Positions 1 to 8,272 of a stretch of DNA of 64,000 bases are shown one piece after another. Within the stretch, counting starts at the first letter, position 1, and each line of letters opens with the position of its first letter. The notes beneath the pieces are model-generated. The model did no database searches. It saw only the letters and a list, made by a program, of their open reading frames with translations, and was not told where the DNA came from. The DNA lies in the NCBI GenBank assembly GCA_031555735.1, contig JAVBUE010000009.1:33028-97027 (forward strand), written 5' to 3'. The stretch is from JAJDIA01 sp031555735 (GTDB lineage Bacteria > Bacteroidota > Bacteroidia > Bacteroidales > Tannerellaceae). A program made the position numbers and the translations under genes.

Positions 1-1152
1 GGCGCGTACTTTCGGCGCTCCGCTGAGGGTTCCCGCCGGAAAGGTGTCGATATAGGTCTGTACCGGGTTGCTTTCGGCATTGATCGCTCCACTGACGCGG
101 GATACCAGATGGATCACATGGCTATAGTATTGCACTTCCTTATAAAAATCAACCTGTACATTGCGGGCATTGCGGCTGAGGTCGTTACGTGCCAGGTCCA
201 CAAGCATGACGTGTTCGGCATTCTCTTTCGGATCTGCCAGAAGGGCTTCGGTCCGTTGTTTGTCCAGCGTGGTATTGCCTGTGCGGAATGCTGTGCCGGC
301 AATCGGGTCGATACAGGCATGACGGCCTGTCACCTTGCAGTGTGTCTCCGGCGAGGAGCCGAAGATACGGAAGCCTCCGAAGTCAAAATAGAACAGGTAA
401 GGCGAAGGGTTGATACTCCGCAGGGCGCGATAGACCTTGAAGTCGTCGCCGGTAAAGGCTTGTTCGAACCGGCGGCTCAGGACAATCTGGAACACATCGC
501 CCCGCAGGCAATGACGTATCCCCTGGCGTACCATCGCTTTGTATTCGTCGCCGGTGATGGGAGAGGTTTCCTCACCTACTGTCCGGAAGTTGTACGAAGC
601 GAAGTTCTTGTTGTTGAGGAGCGTCTCGATCTCCTGCAAGTGCCCTTCTTCACCGGGGCTGAGGAGCTCCACCAGTCTGAGTTCATTGCTGAAGTGGTTG
701 AATACGAGGATGTATTTGTAGAAGACATAATACATATCGGGAGCGTCGTTCTCTGCGTGATGCACTTCCATTACGCTGACGGGCTCGAAGTAGCGGACGG
801 CGTCAAAGGCGGTATAACCGAACACGCCGCAGACGTTCCGGTCGACGCCGGTAACGGTAAACCGTTGCAGGAAGCGGTTCAGGGCGTCGGATACCGGAAA
901 TCGGTCTGTCAGTGGCGTTACCTCTTGTGTCCCATCCGGGAAAGCCGCCGTGCAGGCGCCGTTATTGATGCCGATATGCGCCAACGGGCAGAGGGCGATA
1001 TAGGAAAGGCTGTTTTCGTTTCCGTGGTAATCCGAACTTTCCAGCAGGGCGGATTCCGGATACAGGTCGCGTACCTTCAGGTAGATGCTGACAGGCGTAT
1101 GCAGGTCGCCCATCACCTGCTTGCTGTGGGTGGTATAGTTATACTGTTTCAT
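1..1152 (-). CDS. trpE: anthranilate synthase component I (TrpE), 3' end outside window
   Basis: First committed enzyme of tryptophan synthesis; with TrpG it converts chorismate and glutamine to anthranilate in the cytosol. The 384 codons present read as TrpE. The N-terminal part (from MKQYNYTTHSKQVMGDL) has the fold that carries the tryptophan-feedback site. The chorismate-binding domain begins near residue 200 and includes FQIVLSRRFEQ, the DPIAGTAFRTG-type segment and AGTLSGAPKVRA just before the window edge. About 80 C-terminal residues are missing because the window ends, not because the gene is broken. The ATG at 1152 lies inside the end of trpB (14-nt overlap), which implies translational coupling in one trp operon. 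Confidence 0.95.
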   Translation of the reverse strand, partial: MKQYNYTTHSKQVMGDLHTPVSIYLKVRDLYPESALLESSDYHGNENSLSYIALCPLAHIGINNGACTAAFPDGTQEVTPLTDRFPVSDALNRFLQRFTVTGVDRNVCGVFGYTAFDAVRYFEPVSVMEVHHAENDAPDMYYVFYKYILVFNHFSNELRLVELLSPGEEGHLQEIETLLNNKNFASYNFRTVGEETSPITGDEYKAMVRQGIRHCLRGDVFQIVLSRRFEQAFTGDDFKVYRALRSINPSPYLFYFDFGGFRIFGSSPETHCKVTGRHACIDPIAGTAFRTGNTTLDKQRTEALLADPKENAEHVMLVDLARNDLSRNARNVQVDFYKEVQYYSHVIHLVSRVSGAINAESNPVQTYIDTFPAGTLSGAPKVRA

Positions 1153-2350
1153 ACGAGGATTGTTGATTGGTTTGAAGTGCGTGGATGTAGGTGTCCAGGT
1201 CTTTGTCGCCACGGCCGGAAACGGTCAGCACCACCACGTCGTCCGGCTGAAAGCGGAGTTTCTTCAGCGCCCCCAGTGCGTGTGCGCTTTCAAGGGCGGG
1301 AATGATCCCTTCCAGGCGGGTGAGTTCGAACGCGGCGGCGAGCGCTTCGTCGTCGTTAATGGCCAGGACGGTGGCACGATGGGATTGCGAGAGGTAAGCA
1401 TGGATCGGTCCGATGCCGGGATAGTCCAGACCAGCGGAGATGGAGTAAGGCTCCTCGATCTGGCCGTCTTCATTCTGCATCACCAGGGTACGTGCGCCGT
1501 GGATGATTCCTTTCTTCCCTAACCGGATGGTGGCGGCGCTCATGCCAGTGTCGATTCCCCGTCCTCCCGCTTCGGCGAGGACGATCTTCACCTTTTCTTC
1601 TTCCAGGTAGTGATAGATCGTGCCGGCGGCATTGCTTCCACCACCAACACAGGCGATCAGGTAGTCGGGACAGGCTCGCCCTTCCTTTTCCATCAGTTGC
1701 CCTCTGATCTCTTCGCTGATGATGGATTGCAGGCGGCCTACCAGATCGGGGTACGGATGCGGCCCCACGGTGGAACCGATGATATAGTAAGTGTCTGACG
1801 GATGACAACACCAGTCACGGATCGCATCGTTGGTGGCGTCTTTCAGCGTCATGTTACCGGAGGCGACCGGAACGACGGTGGCGCCAAGCATCCGCATCTT
1901 CTGTACATTCACATGCTGGCGTTCCACATCGGTCTTACCCATATATACCACACATTCCATATCCATCAGTGCGCAGACGGTGGCTGTGGCGACCCCGTGT
2001 TGTCCGGCTCCTGTCTCGGCGATGATCCGCTGTTTGCCCATCCGTCGGGCAAGCAGTATCTGGCCGATGGTGTTGTTGATCTTGTGTGAGCCTGTATGAT
2101 TGAGATCTTCCCGTTTCAGATAGATACGGCAACCATACGTTTCACTCAACCGGCGGGCGAAATAGAGTGGGGAAGGGCGCCCGGCATAATCACGGAGCAG
2201 CGTACGGTATTCGGCCTGGAAGGATTCACTTTCCAATACCCCTTTGTACGTTTGCCGGAGAGCCTCCACGCAGGGGTGCAGGATCTCCGGGATATAGGCG
2301 CCGCCAAACTCGCCGTAATACCCTTGTTCGTTTACCTGGTACTTGTTCAT
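1139..2350 (-). CDS. trpB: tryptophan synthase beta chain (TrpB)
   Basis: PLP enzyme that joins indole and L-serine to give tryptophan, working with TrpA. The 403-residue product is full length. The N-terminus NEQGYYGEFGGAYIPE is the usual TrpB start, the PLP lysine is K90 in EDLNHTGSHKINN, and GGGSNAAGT forms the phosphate-binding loop. I chose the ATG at 2350 because homology begins there. The frame is open further upstream, but that part runs through the attenuator hairpin and is not protein-like. TrpB is the first structural gene after the trp leader, followed by trpE, an order usual in Bacteroidales. Expression should depend on read-through of the terminator at 2398-2438. Confidence 0.96.
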   Translation of the reverse strand: MNKYQVNEQGYYGEFGGAYIPEILHPCVEALRQTYKGVLESESFQAEYRTLLRDYAGRPSPLYFARRLSETYGCRIYLKREDLNHTGSHKINNTIGQILLARRMGKQRIIAETGAGQHGVATATVCALMDMECVVYMGKTDVERQHVNVQKMRMLGATVVPVASGNMTLKDATNDAIRDWCCHPSDTYYIIGSTVGPHPYPDLVGRLQSIISEEIRGQLMEKEGRACPDYLIACVGGGSNAAGTIYHYLEEEKVKIVLAEAGGRGIDTGMSAATIRLGKKGIIHGARTLVMQNEDGQIEEPYSISAGLDYPGIGPIHAYLSQSHRATVLAINDDEALAAAFELTRLEGIIPALESAHALGALKKLRFQPDDVVVLTVSGRGDKDLDTYIHALQTNQQSSYETV

Positions 2351-2397
2351 TGTTTGCATTTTTTGTGTATTTATTGGTTGTTGATGATCCGACAGGG

Positions 2398-2438
2398 GAC
2401 AAAAGAAAAGAGGCCTGCCGCAAGTGCGACAAGCCTCT
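2398..2438 (-). terminator. trp operon attenuator (intrinsic terminator before trpB)
   Basis: On the minus strand AGAGGCTTGTCGC and GCGGCAGGCCTCT form a 13-bp stem with two G-U pairs and an ACTT loop (arms at 2426-2438 and 2409-2421), followed by TTTTCTTTT. It lies between the leader peptide stop (2481) and the trpB ATG (2350), so it can only act as a conditional terminator of the trp transcript. A competing pairing that uses the segment around 2462-2478 is possible but was not folded. Confidence 0.88.
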
Positions 2439-2480
2439 TCTATATTCATGTTATGATAGATACATAGCAGCCTTCGTTCC

Positions 2481-2540
2481 TTACGACCTTGTGAGTTGCA
2501 GGAAGCGCCACCAATATGTATTTACCAACATTGTTCTCAT
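2481..2540 (-). CDS. trpL: trp operon leader peptide (19 aa)
   Basis: The short frame reads MRTMLVNTYWWRFLQLTRS and stops with TAA. It contains two consecutive TGG tryptophan codons (2508-2513) in 19 residues, the signature of a trp attenuation leader. It starts about 23 nt downstream of a -7 box and ends 43 nt before the attenuator stem. The role is inferred: ribosome stalling at the Trp codons when charged tRNA-Trp is low should prevent terminator formation. I have no homologue for the peptide; the case rests on tandem Trp codons, position and the hairpin. Confidence 0.86.
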   Translation of the reverse strand: MRTMLVNTYWWRFLQLTRS

Positions 2541-2562
2541 TACTTTTGTGTTATTCTGACGG

Positions 2563-2593
2563 CAAATATAAGGATTGTCTGACAAAATGCAAA
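2563..2593 (-). promoter_or_regulatory. promoter of the trp operon
   Basis: On the minus strand TTTG (2590-2593), 19 nt, then TATATTTG (2563-2570): a full match to the Bacteroidota -33/-7 pattern TTTG-N19-TAnnTTTG. Transcription would start about 15 nt before the leader peptide ATG. Confidence 0.8.
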
Positions 2594-2610
2594 TAAAAAA
2601 GCAAACTATT

Positions 2611-3420
2611 TTAATAATATTTTTTGTAGATCTGATCGAACAATCCTTTCTCACGTATCTGCCGGAGCCAGGAATTCAGGCTGTCGAGCAGGATGGGAGC
2701 GTCTTTCCGCACCGCCCACGACTCCAGTTGGGTGAAGCTGATATCGGTCGATATATCGATCTCCGGATATTTCTTTTGCAGGCCGGAAGCGATCAGTTGG
2801 TCGCATACCGCATAATCGATATCGCCTTTGGCTACCATGATGATCAACTGTTCGGCGGCGTAAAGCGAATCTTCTTTCACGTGGATGGTGTCTCCGATCT
2901 CCCGAGCCAGGTTTTGCAGGCGGAGCAGGGCGGGAGAGTCTTTGGGGATATAAAGCGTTTTGTCCGCCAGGTCGAGCTGGTTGCGGATGGGTTGACTGCC
3001 TTCGTTGGATTGGGCGGTACGTTGGATCAGCACCTGTTTGTTCAGTATCACCGGTTCGGTAAAGAGGTAGTTCTCTTTTCCCTGGCTGGTGACGGGGATG
3101 TTGCGGGCAACCACGTCGCAAGCCTGGCTGTTCAGTGCCTCGAAGCTTTTCGGCAGGCTCATCTCCAGTCCGATCTCTACCTCCAGTCCGGATAACCCGG
3201 CTATTGCCTGTGCCAGCTCGTATTGGAAACCGGCGATGGTATCACCGGTCACATAGTATCCCGAGGGGTTATAGTCCGTGATCAACCGCAAGACACCTTC
3301 CGTGGCTATGGCCGGATAATCCCGGACGGCAGGCTTCCGCATACTCCACAACATCGACATGGTTAGCAGCGCGACCGCCAGTAAAACACAATAAAGCACA
3401 AGCAGCTTTTTAGATCTCAT
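2611..3420 (-). CDS. periplasmic solute-binding protein, SBP_bac_3/MltF-N type
   Basis: A 269-residue protein with an N-terminal hydrophobic segment (residues 5-25) that acts as signal or anchor, followed by a family 3 extracellular solute-binding fold: GVLRLITDYNPSGYY, GFQYELAQAIAGLSG, and a Y...WAVRKDAP segment near the C-terminus. The nearest relatives I recognise are the amino-acid-binding-like half of MltF lytic transglycosylases and amino-acid ABC binding proteins, but there is no transglycosylase domain. It begins 23 nt after the porin gene on the same strand and is probably co-transcribed with it. No ABC permease or ATPase is adjacent, so its job may be sensing or scavenging; the ligand is unknown. 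Confidence 0.75.
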   Translation of the reverse strand: MRSKKLLVLYCVLLAVALLTMSMLWSMRKPAVRDYPAIATEGVLRLITDYNPSGYYVTGDTIAGFQYELAQAIAGLSGLEVEIGLEMSLPKSFEALNSQACDVVARNIPVTSQGKENYLFTEPVILNKQVLIQRTAQSNEGSQPIRNQLDLADKTLYIPKDSPALLRLQNLAREIGDTIHVKEDSLYAAEQLIIMVAKGDIDYAVCDQLIASGLQKKYPEIDISTDISFTQLESWAVRKDAPILLDSLNSWLRQIREKGLFDQIYKKYY

Positions 3421-3443
3421 AAGAGGTAGAATCGTTGATGCTG

Positions 3444-5564
3444 TCAGTTATTGAACGTAACGGCAATACCTGCTTTGATCACCATCGGATCCAGCGGGTA
3501 ATGGGGCAGGGAGAAGTAGTTCGGAGCGACGAACAGGGAACCGATATTATAGGCCGTCACAAAGAAACGGGCCTGTTTCAGGTGCAGGTTGGCATATGCG
3601 TTGATCAGTGGGAAGTTGCCCACTTTCACCCCCTTGCTCTGATCCTGTACCTGGAATTGCAGGGTGGCGGGTTCGTAGTAAGGCGCGTAATACTCCGTGA
3701 AATAATGGACGTCGGCACCCAGTTGGAGGCTGAGTACTTTCGCCAGTTTCACGTCGAAATAGATATTGCTGTATGCCGTAATCTCAGGCAGGGGAAGCAC
3801 GCTCTTCTTACCGCTCAACTGGTACGCCACTTCATTTTCCCAGCCGAACGCCCGGTAACGGAAATCCTGTTTGAACCGGACGGTGATAACTTGTATATTG
3901 TCGCCATCCTGTTCCGGCAGACCGGCCGTGTTGAAATACACATAATTCTGGATATTGCTGACTCCCGCAGTGATACGGGTGCGGGTAGATGCCAGGTCGA
4001 TCGTCCCTCCGGCATAGATACGCCGTTCTTTCTCGAAATTACCGTTGTTCCATTCATAATAACGGGAACTGTTATGGCGCATATAAAAGGATGGGGTTAC
4101 ATTATAGATGTACCCTTCTGCCTGGATGGTCGCGTCTTTCTTAAACAGTTTGAACCGTGTCTGCAAATCACCGGAGAGGCGGAACTCGCCGATATCATCT
4201 CCCACAATCGCAAACTCGCCCTGTGCGTTATAGGTAAGGATACTGCCCTGTCGTTTGGACAGGCTGCCGCCCAGGTAGGTCGTAAATTCATCCTGCTGTT
4301 GCATGGCGAAATAATCCGGCTGGATGGGCATCGGATCGTCTGCGGTAGGGACAGGCACCTTGTCGTAAGGCCCGTAGGTTCCTAACGTCTCTTTAAAATA
4401 GACGGGCAGGGTAAACTGCCGTTTATCAAAGCGGACAAACGCCGACAGTCCGAATTTCGCCCACTTCCGGAACCCTTCACGCATGGAAAGAGCGATGGTA
4501 TTGGACAGCATCCAGTATTCCGACCGGTCGTCCAACGGAATACTATCCGGACGGTAGCGGGTGGCGTAGCAGGTATCAATAACAGCTGTATTTGCCTCGT
4601 CGGCATAGGCATGCCTGCGGTTGTCTTCATAATTCAGCGTATGGATGATGCTGGATACGGGAACGAATTCCTTTTTTTCATTACCTTCCGCGTCTGTCTC
4701 TTCCAGGGTACGGTGGAATCCCAGGTTGTACCGGTGGGTGAGGAAATAGGTCTTTCCCCGTACGCGGTTGAAGAAGTCGGTGTATCGTACCGGGTACGAC
4801 CGTGAATCGGCCGGACGTTTACCGGAGGTAAATTCCGGATCGTCGGGATGGGTGATATAACGGTCGTTCGTCAGTCCCCCGTTCTCATGATAGATGAAGT
4901 TATAGTTGCTGATATACGCCCTCAACTCGTAATGGTCGGAGAGGTAATTGCCGAAGAGGCGGTAGGAGTACAGCTTGTTCCCGTTTGAATTATAAAAGCC
5001 GCGCGAATAGATATAATCGGCTTCACCGCCGATGTTCACCTTCTTGCCGAAGTTGGTGGTCAGCACTCCCTTAATACGGTCTGTTTTGTTCTGACTGGCG
5101 AAGTCGGTATTATACATGATATTCGTATAGGGGATCTTGGTGTCGTAAAAGTTGGCGTTGGCGGGGGTGGTGATCCAGTAGTCGAACGCATCGACAAACA
5201 TGAAGTCGCGGGCTTCCTTCCGTTCGCTGAACATACGTGTCTGTGCGGCCGAACCCTGGTTGGCAAGGTATCCCACAGCCAACGAACGGCCTTCCACCAA
5301 CGTGCTGTTGGCGAAGTTCAGTCGGCTGGAATCAAGGGGAATCGGATAGGAATCGCCGATGTGGGGGGTCAGGTGGAACACCTTGACATGGCGCGCCGCC
5401 ATACCTGCCGTATCCGCTTTCTGGATACTGTCTTTCTGGGCTGCCGACAGGTTGGATAAAGAAAAGCCGCCGCTTTGTCCCTGCCTTCCGCCGCTCCTGT
5501 CCTGTGCCATCGATCCAGTCGCCGTTCCGACAAGCAGCATCATGATATATAAGCAATGCTTCAT
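3444..5564 (-). CDS. putative outer-membrane porin (Porin_10 type)
   Basis: A 706-residue protein with signal peptide MKHCLYIMMLLVGTATGSMAQ, a Gly/Gln/Ser-rich stretch, then a long region rich in alternating aromatic residues with the sense of a beta-barrel (for example FGKKVNIGGEADYIYSR, YELRAYISNYNF). The last strand ends in a hydrophobic residue followed by TFNN. This matches the large putative porins of Bacteroidetes. I chose the ATG at 5564: the in-frame TTG at 5573 falls within the probable -7 box (5571-5578), so it cannot be in the transcript if that box is used. The solute-binding protein gene follows by 23 nt. Confidence 0.8.
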   Translation of the reverse strand: MKHCLYIMMLLVGTATGSMAQDRSGGRQGQSGGFSLSNLSAAQKDSIQKADTAGMAARHVKVFHLTPHIGDSYPIPLDSSRLNFANSTLVEGRSLAVGYLANQGSAAQTRMFSERKEARDFMFVDAFDYWITTPANANFYDTKIPYTNIMYNTDFASQNKTDRIKGVLTTNFGKKVNIGGEADYIYSRGFYNSNGNKLYSYRLFGNYLSDHYELRAYISNYNFIYHENGGLTNDRYITHPDDPEFTSGKRPADSRSYPVRYTDFFNRVRGKTYFLTHRYNLGFHRTLEETDAEGNEKKEFVPVSSIIHTLNYEDNRRHAYADEANTAVIDTCYATRYRPDSIPLDDRSEYWMLSNTIALSMREGFRKWAKFGLSAFVRFDKRQFTLPVYFKETLGTYGPYDKVPVPTADDPMPIQPDYFAMQQQDEFTTYLGGSLSKRQGSILTYNAQGEFAIVGDDIGEFRLSGDLQTRFKLFKKDATIQAEGYIYNVTPSFYMRHNSSRYYEWNNGNFEKERRIYAGGTIDLASTRTRITAGVSNIQNYVYFNTAGLPEQDGDNIQVITVRFKQDFRYRAFGWENEVAYQLSGKKSVLPLPEITAYSNIYFDVKLAKVLSLQLGADVHYFTEYYAPYYEPATLQFQVQDQSKGVKVGNFPLINAYANLHLKQARFFVTAYNIGSLFVAPNYFSLPHYPLDPMVIKAGIAVTFNN

Positions 5565-5570
5565 GGGATG

Positions 5571-5578
5571 CAAAGATA
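5571..5578 (-). promoter_or_regulatory. -7 box of the porin gene, very close to its ATG
   Basis: TATCTTTG on the minus strand, only six bases (CATCCC) before the porin ATG. If used, transcription would begin at or next to the start codon and give a leaderless or nearly leaderless mRNA. Confidence 0.5.
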
Positions 5579-5582
5579 TAAG

Positions 5583-5615
5583 AAAAGGGCATTTCTGCGA
5601 AAGAAACGCCCTTTT
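5583..5615 (-). terminator. terminator after the 2-oxoacid oxidoreductase operon
   Basis: On the minus strand AAAAGGGC...GCCCTTTT arms (608-615 and 583-590 of this block) are extended by a TTTCT/AGAAA inner stem across one mismatch. It sits 20 nt after the stop of the gamma subunit gene. The T-tract is short (TTTTCTTAT), so efficiency is uncertain. Confidence 0.55.
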
Positions 5616-5634
5616 CTTTATCGTTTTTAGTTGT

Positions 5635-6177
5635 TTATAGCGGCTGTATGATCTCCATTCCTTTACGGATGGCCGCTTCGTTCATGGGGATCAGTTTGTG
5701 ATGCCGTTCGGGCAGGGATTTCTTCAATCCCAGCAACACATTCTCCAGTTTTACCATGGGAGATACCTGTAGTAACCCACCGAGGATAAGCATGTTGAAG
5801 GCTTTCTCGTTTTTCATCTCCGTACAGGCGTCCATGGCATCCACGCGGAACACCCGGATATCCGTCCGTTCCACCGGTTTGTGGATACCATAACCGTCGA
5901 AGATCAGGATCCCGCCTTTCTTTACCTTGCCCTGGAACTTATCCATCGACGGCTGGTTCAGCACGATGGCGATATCGTATTCATTCAGGATGGGCGAGCT
6001 GATGGGGTTATCGCTCAGGATCACGGTCACGTTGGCCGTCCCGCCCCGTTGCTCCGGTCCGTACGACGGCATCCAGCTCACTTCTTTCCCTTCCATCAAT
6101 CCCGAATAGGCCAGGATCTTACCCATCGACAATACTCCCTGACCGCCGAATCCGGCTATAATGATCTCCTGTTTCAT
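5635..6177 (-). CDS. 2-oxoacid:ferredoxin oxidoreductase, gamma subunit
   Basis: A 180-residue gamma subunit of a pyruvate-ferredoxin-oxidoreductase family enzyme. It begins QEIIIAGFGGQGVLSMGKIL, the glycine-rich motif of this subunit, followed by SWMPSYGPEQRGGTANVTV. It supports oxidative decarboxylation of a 2-oxoacid to the acyl-CoA with reduction of ferredoxin. It is the last gene of a five-gene operon (ferredoxin, alpha, small membrane protein, beta, gamma), and its ATG overlaps the beta-subunit stop by 4 nt. The substrate (2-oxoisovalerate or 2-oxoglutarate) cannot be told from sequence alone. Confidence 0.92.
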   Translation of the reverse strand: MKQEIIIAGFGGQGVLSMGKILAYSGLMEGKEVSWMPSYGPEQRGGTANVTVILSDNPISSPILNEYDIAIVLNQPSMDKFQGKVKKGGILIFDGYGIHKPVERTDIRVFRVDAMDACTEMKNEKAFNMLILGGLLQVSPMVKLENVLLGLKKSLPERHHKLIPMNEAAIRKGMEIIQPL

Positions 6178-6950
6178 ACTGTTTCTGTTTCAATGTTTTT
6201 CAAATCACCCAGCGGATAGAAGGGGAACATATGTTCAACCATCCACTGATTGGCTTTTTCCGGCGTGGTTTTCCATCCTGATGAGCAGGTGGATACAAAT
6301 TCCACTACGGAGGTGCCTTTACCTGCCATCGAATTTTCGAAAGCTTTACGAAGTGTTTTCTTTGCTTTGCGTACGGCGGCTGCGGTATGTACGCTCTGGC
6401 GGGTAACTAAGCAGGTACCTTCCAACTTGGCGAGCAACTCACCGATCTTTAGCGGGTGTCCGTTCAGGGCAATGCTGCGTCCGTACGGAGTAGTGGAGGT
6501 GGGCATGCCTTCCAGCGTGGTTGGCGCCATCTGTCCGCCGGTCATACCGTAGATGGCATTGTTGACGAATACGATGACAATGTTCTCGCCCCGGTTCGCC
6601 GCATGGATCGTTTCAGCCGTTCCGATAGCCGCCAGGTCGCCGTCGCCCTGATAGGTAAAGACCATCCGGTCGGGGTTCAGCCGCTTGGCAGCCGTGGCAA
6701 CGGCAGGCGCACGTCCGTGGGCTGCTTCGATCCAGTCGATATCAATATAGTTGTAGGCGAAAACCGCGCAACCCACGGGGGATATGCCGATCGTTTTCCC
6801 TTCCATACCCATTTCTTCCACCACTTCGGCGATCAGCTTGTGGATCACACCGTGGCTACATCCCGGGCAGTAGTGCATCGGGGTGTTGTTCATCAACCGT
6901 GGCTTGTCATATACCCGGTTTTCCGGTTTTACTATGTCGATCAGTTCCAT
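6174..6950 (-). CDS. 2-oxoacid:ferredoxin oxidoreductase, beta (TPP) subunit
   Basis: A 258-residue thiamine-diphosphate subunit. Visible motifs are HYCPGCSHGVIHKL (conserved CPGC), the TPP/Mg-binding stretch GDGDLAAIGTAETIHAANR with a downstream NNAIYGMTGGQ, and the TTP(Y)GRS segment used by this family. It pairs with the alpha subunit encoded upstream and is coupled to the gamma subunit by a 4-nt overlap. Length is normal for a beta subunit of the four-subunit KorDABC/VorDABC type. The operon is separate from the iorAB pair at 25-27 kb. Confidence 0.94.
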   Translation of the reverse strand: MELIDIVKPENRVYDKPRLMNNTPMHYCPGCSHGVIHKLIAEVVEEMGMEGKTIGISPVGCAVFAYNYIDIDWIEAAHGRAPAVATAAKRLNPDRMVFTYQGDGDLAAIGTAETIHAANRGENIVIVFVNNAIYGMTGGQMAPTTLEGMPTSTTPYGRSIALNGHPLKIGELLAKLEGTCLVTRQSVHTAAAVRKAKKTLRKAFENSMAGKGTSVVEFVSTCSSGWKTTPEKANQWMVEHMFPFYPLGDLKNIETETV

Positions 6951-6993
6951 ATTATTTATTAGTTGATCCGTTATTAAGTGTCCCTGTCCCTGT

Positions 6994-7161
6994 TTAGAAG
7001 AAACGGAGGACGTATTGCACTACACGCAGCAAGACGGCAATACCACCCAGGCTGAAGAAGACCGCCCGATCGGATACTGCGAAATAGCATACAACGGCTC
7101 CAATCGCCAGCGCCATAAACAACAAGGTGAGTATTTCGTCTAATTTGCTTCCGCGTTTCAT
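6994..7161 (-). CDS. small two-helix membrane protein in the oxidoreductase operon
   Basis: A 55-residue frame beginning MKRGSKLDEILTLLFMALA and ending VVQYVLRFF. It has two hydrophobic segments (about 10-27 and 30-48) joined by a short SDRA turn, and positive residues at the N-terminus. It lies in the same direction between the alpha-subunit gene (20 nt away) and the beta-subunit gene (43 nt away), so it is co-transcribed. I do not recognise a named family. A role in tethering the soluble oxidoreductase to the membrane is only a guess from its position. Confidence 0.68.
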   Translation of the reverse strand: MKRGSKLDEILTLLFMALAIGAVVCYFAVSDRAVFFSLGGIAVLLRVVQYVLRFF

Positions 7162-7181
7162 GTTCCTTGAATGATGAATGA

Positions 7182-8267
7182 TTAACGATTAATAATTAAT
7201 TGCTTCAGGGCGACGAGGATTTCATCCGGGGTGAAGACGATACCGCCCAGGCGGCCGAAATGTTCTACCCGTACCCTGCCGTTCACCGCCAGACGGACAT
7301 CTTCCACCATCTGGCCGGCATTCAGTTCAACCGACAGCATGCCTTTTACCTTGTCGGCATACTGGCTCAATATCTTCGAGGGGAACGGCCACAGGGTGAT
7401 CGGCCGCAACAGGCCGAGTTTGATACCCTCTTCACGGGCCAGCTCCACCACTTTCTGGCAGATACGCGCCGATGAGCCAAAGGCTACCAGCAGGTATTCG
7501 GCGTCTGCGCAGAGGAACTCTTCGTAGCGTACTTCCTTTTCTTCGATCTCCCGGTATTTGCGTTGGAAGCGGAGGTTGTTCTCTTCCATGATCGCCGGAT
7601 CAAGTTCGAGGGAGGTGACGACGTTCCGTGAGCGGTCGCCTTCTTTTCCCCGGGCTGCCCAGGGGGAATCTTTCCGGATCTCTTCTTCCGTTTTCCGGGG
7701 ATGATAGGGAGGGAGCACCACCTTTTCCATCATCTGCCCGATAATCCCGTCGGCGAGGATCATGGAAGGGTTGGAGTATTTGAACGCAAGATCAAAACCC
7801 AAGCCTACGAAGTCCGACATTTCCTGGACGGACGATGGTGCGAGGGTGATCAGGCGGTAGTCGCCGTGTCCGCCGCCTTTGACCGTCTGGAAGTAGTCGG
7901 CCTGGCTGGGCTGGATCGTCCCCAGGCCGGGGCCGCCACGCATGATGTTTACGATCAGGCAGGGCAGGTCGGCGCCCGCGATATACGATATGCCTTCCAG
8001 CTTCAGGCTGATACCCGGACTGGACGACGATGTCATTACTTTCTTTCCCGTTCCGGCGCCGCCATACACCATATTGATGGCAGCCACTTCGCTTTCCGCC
8101 TGCAATACCACCATACCGGTTGTTTCCCACGGCATCTCGGCCATCAGTGTTTCCAGTATTTCGGATTGCGGCGTGATCGGGTAACCGAAATAGCCATCCG
8201 CACCGTAACGGATAGCCGCGTGGGCAATGGCTTCGTTTCCTTTTAACAGTTTTACTTCTTCACTCAT
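7182..8267 (-). CDS. vorB: 2-oxoacid:ferredoxin oxidoreductase, alpha subunit (VorB-like)
   Basis: A 361-residue alpha subunit with the family start LLKGNEAIAHAAIRYGADGYFGYPITPQSEI. It has SSSPGISLKLEGISYIAGADLP (pyrimidine-binding domain) and the C-terminal domain LLRPITLWPFPSKIL...VELNAGQMVEDVRLAVNGRV. Proteins of this length and order in Bacteroidetes are usually named 3-methyl-2-oxobutanoate dehydrogenase subunit VorB, though 2-oxoglutarate is an equally possible substrate. It starts 5 nt after the ferredoxin gene stop. Confidence 0.93.
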   Translation of the reverse strand: MSEEVKLLKGNEAIAHAAIRYGADGYFGYPITPQSEILETLMAEMPWETTGMVVLQAESEVAAINMVYGGAGTGKKVMTSSSSPGISLKLEGISYIAGADLPCLIVNIMRGGPGLGTIQPSQADYFQTVKGGGHGDYRLITLAPSSVQEMSDFVGLGFDLAFKYSNPSMILADGIIGQMMEKVVLPPYHPRKTEEEIRKDSPWAARGKEGDRSRNVVTSLELDPAIMEENNLRFQRKYREIEEKEVRYEEFLCADAEYLLVAFGSSARICQKVVELAREEGIKLGLLRPITLWPFPSKILSQYADKVKGMLSVELNAGQMVEDVRLAVNGRVRVEHFGRLGGIVFTPDEILVALKQLIINR

Positions 8268-8272
8268 ACTGT

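Noticed and set aside
109..1305. Long plus-strand reading frame opposite trpE
   Set aside because: It is the antisense shadow of trpE/trpB; its translation has no domain sense while the minus strand gives a clear TrpE.
2351..2449. N-terminal extension of TrpB
   Set aside because: The frame is open but passes through the attenuator stem-loop; TrpB homology begins at MNKYQVNEQG (2350).
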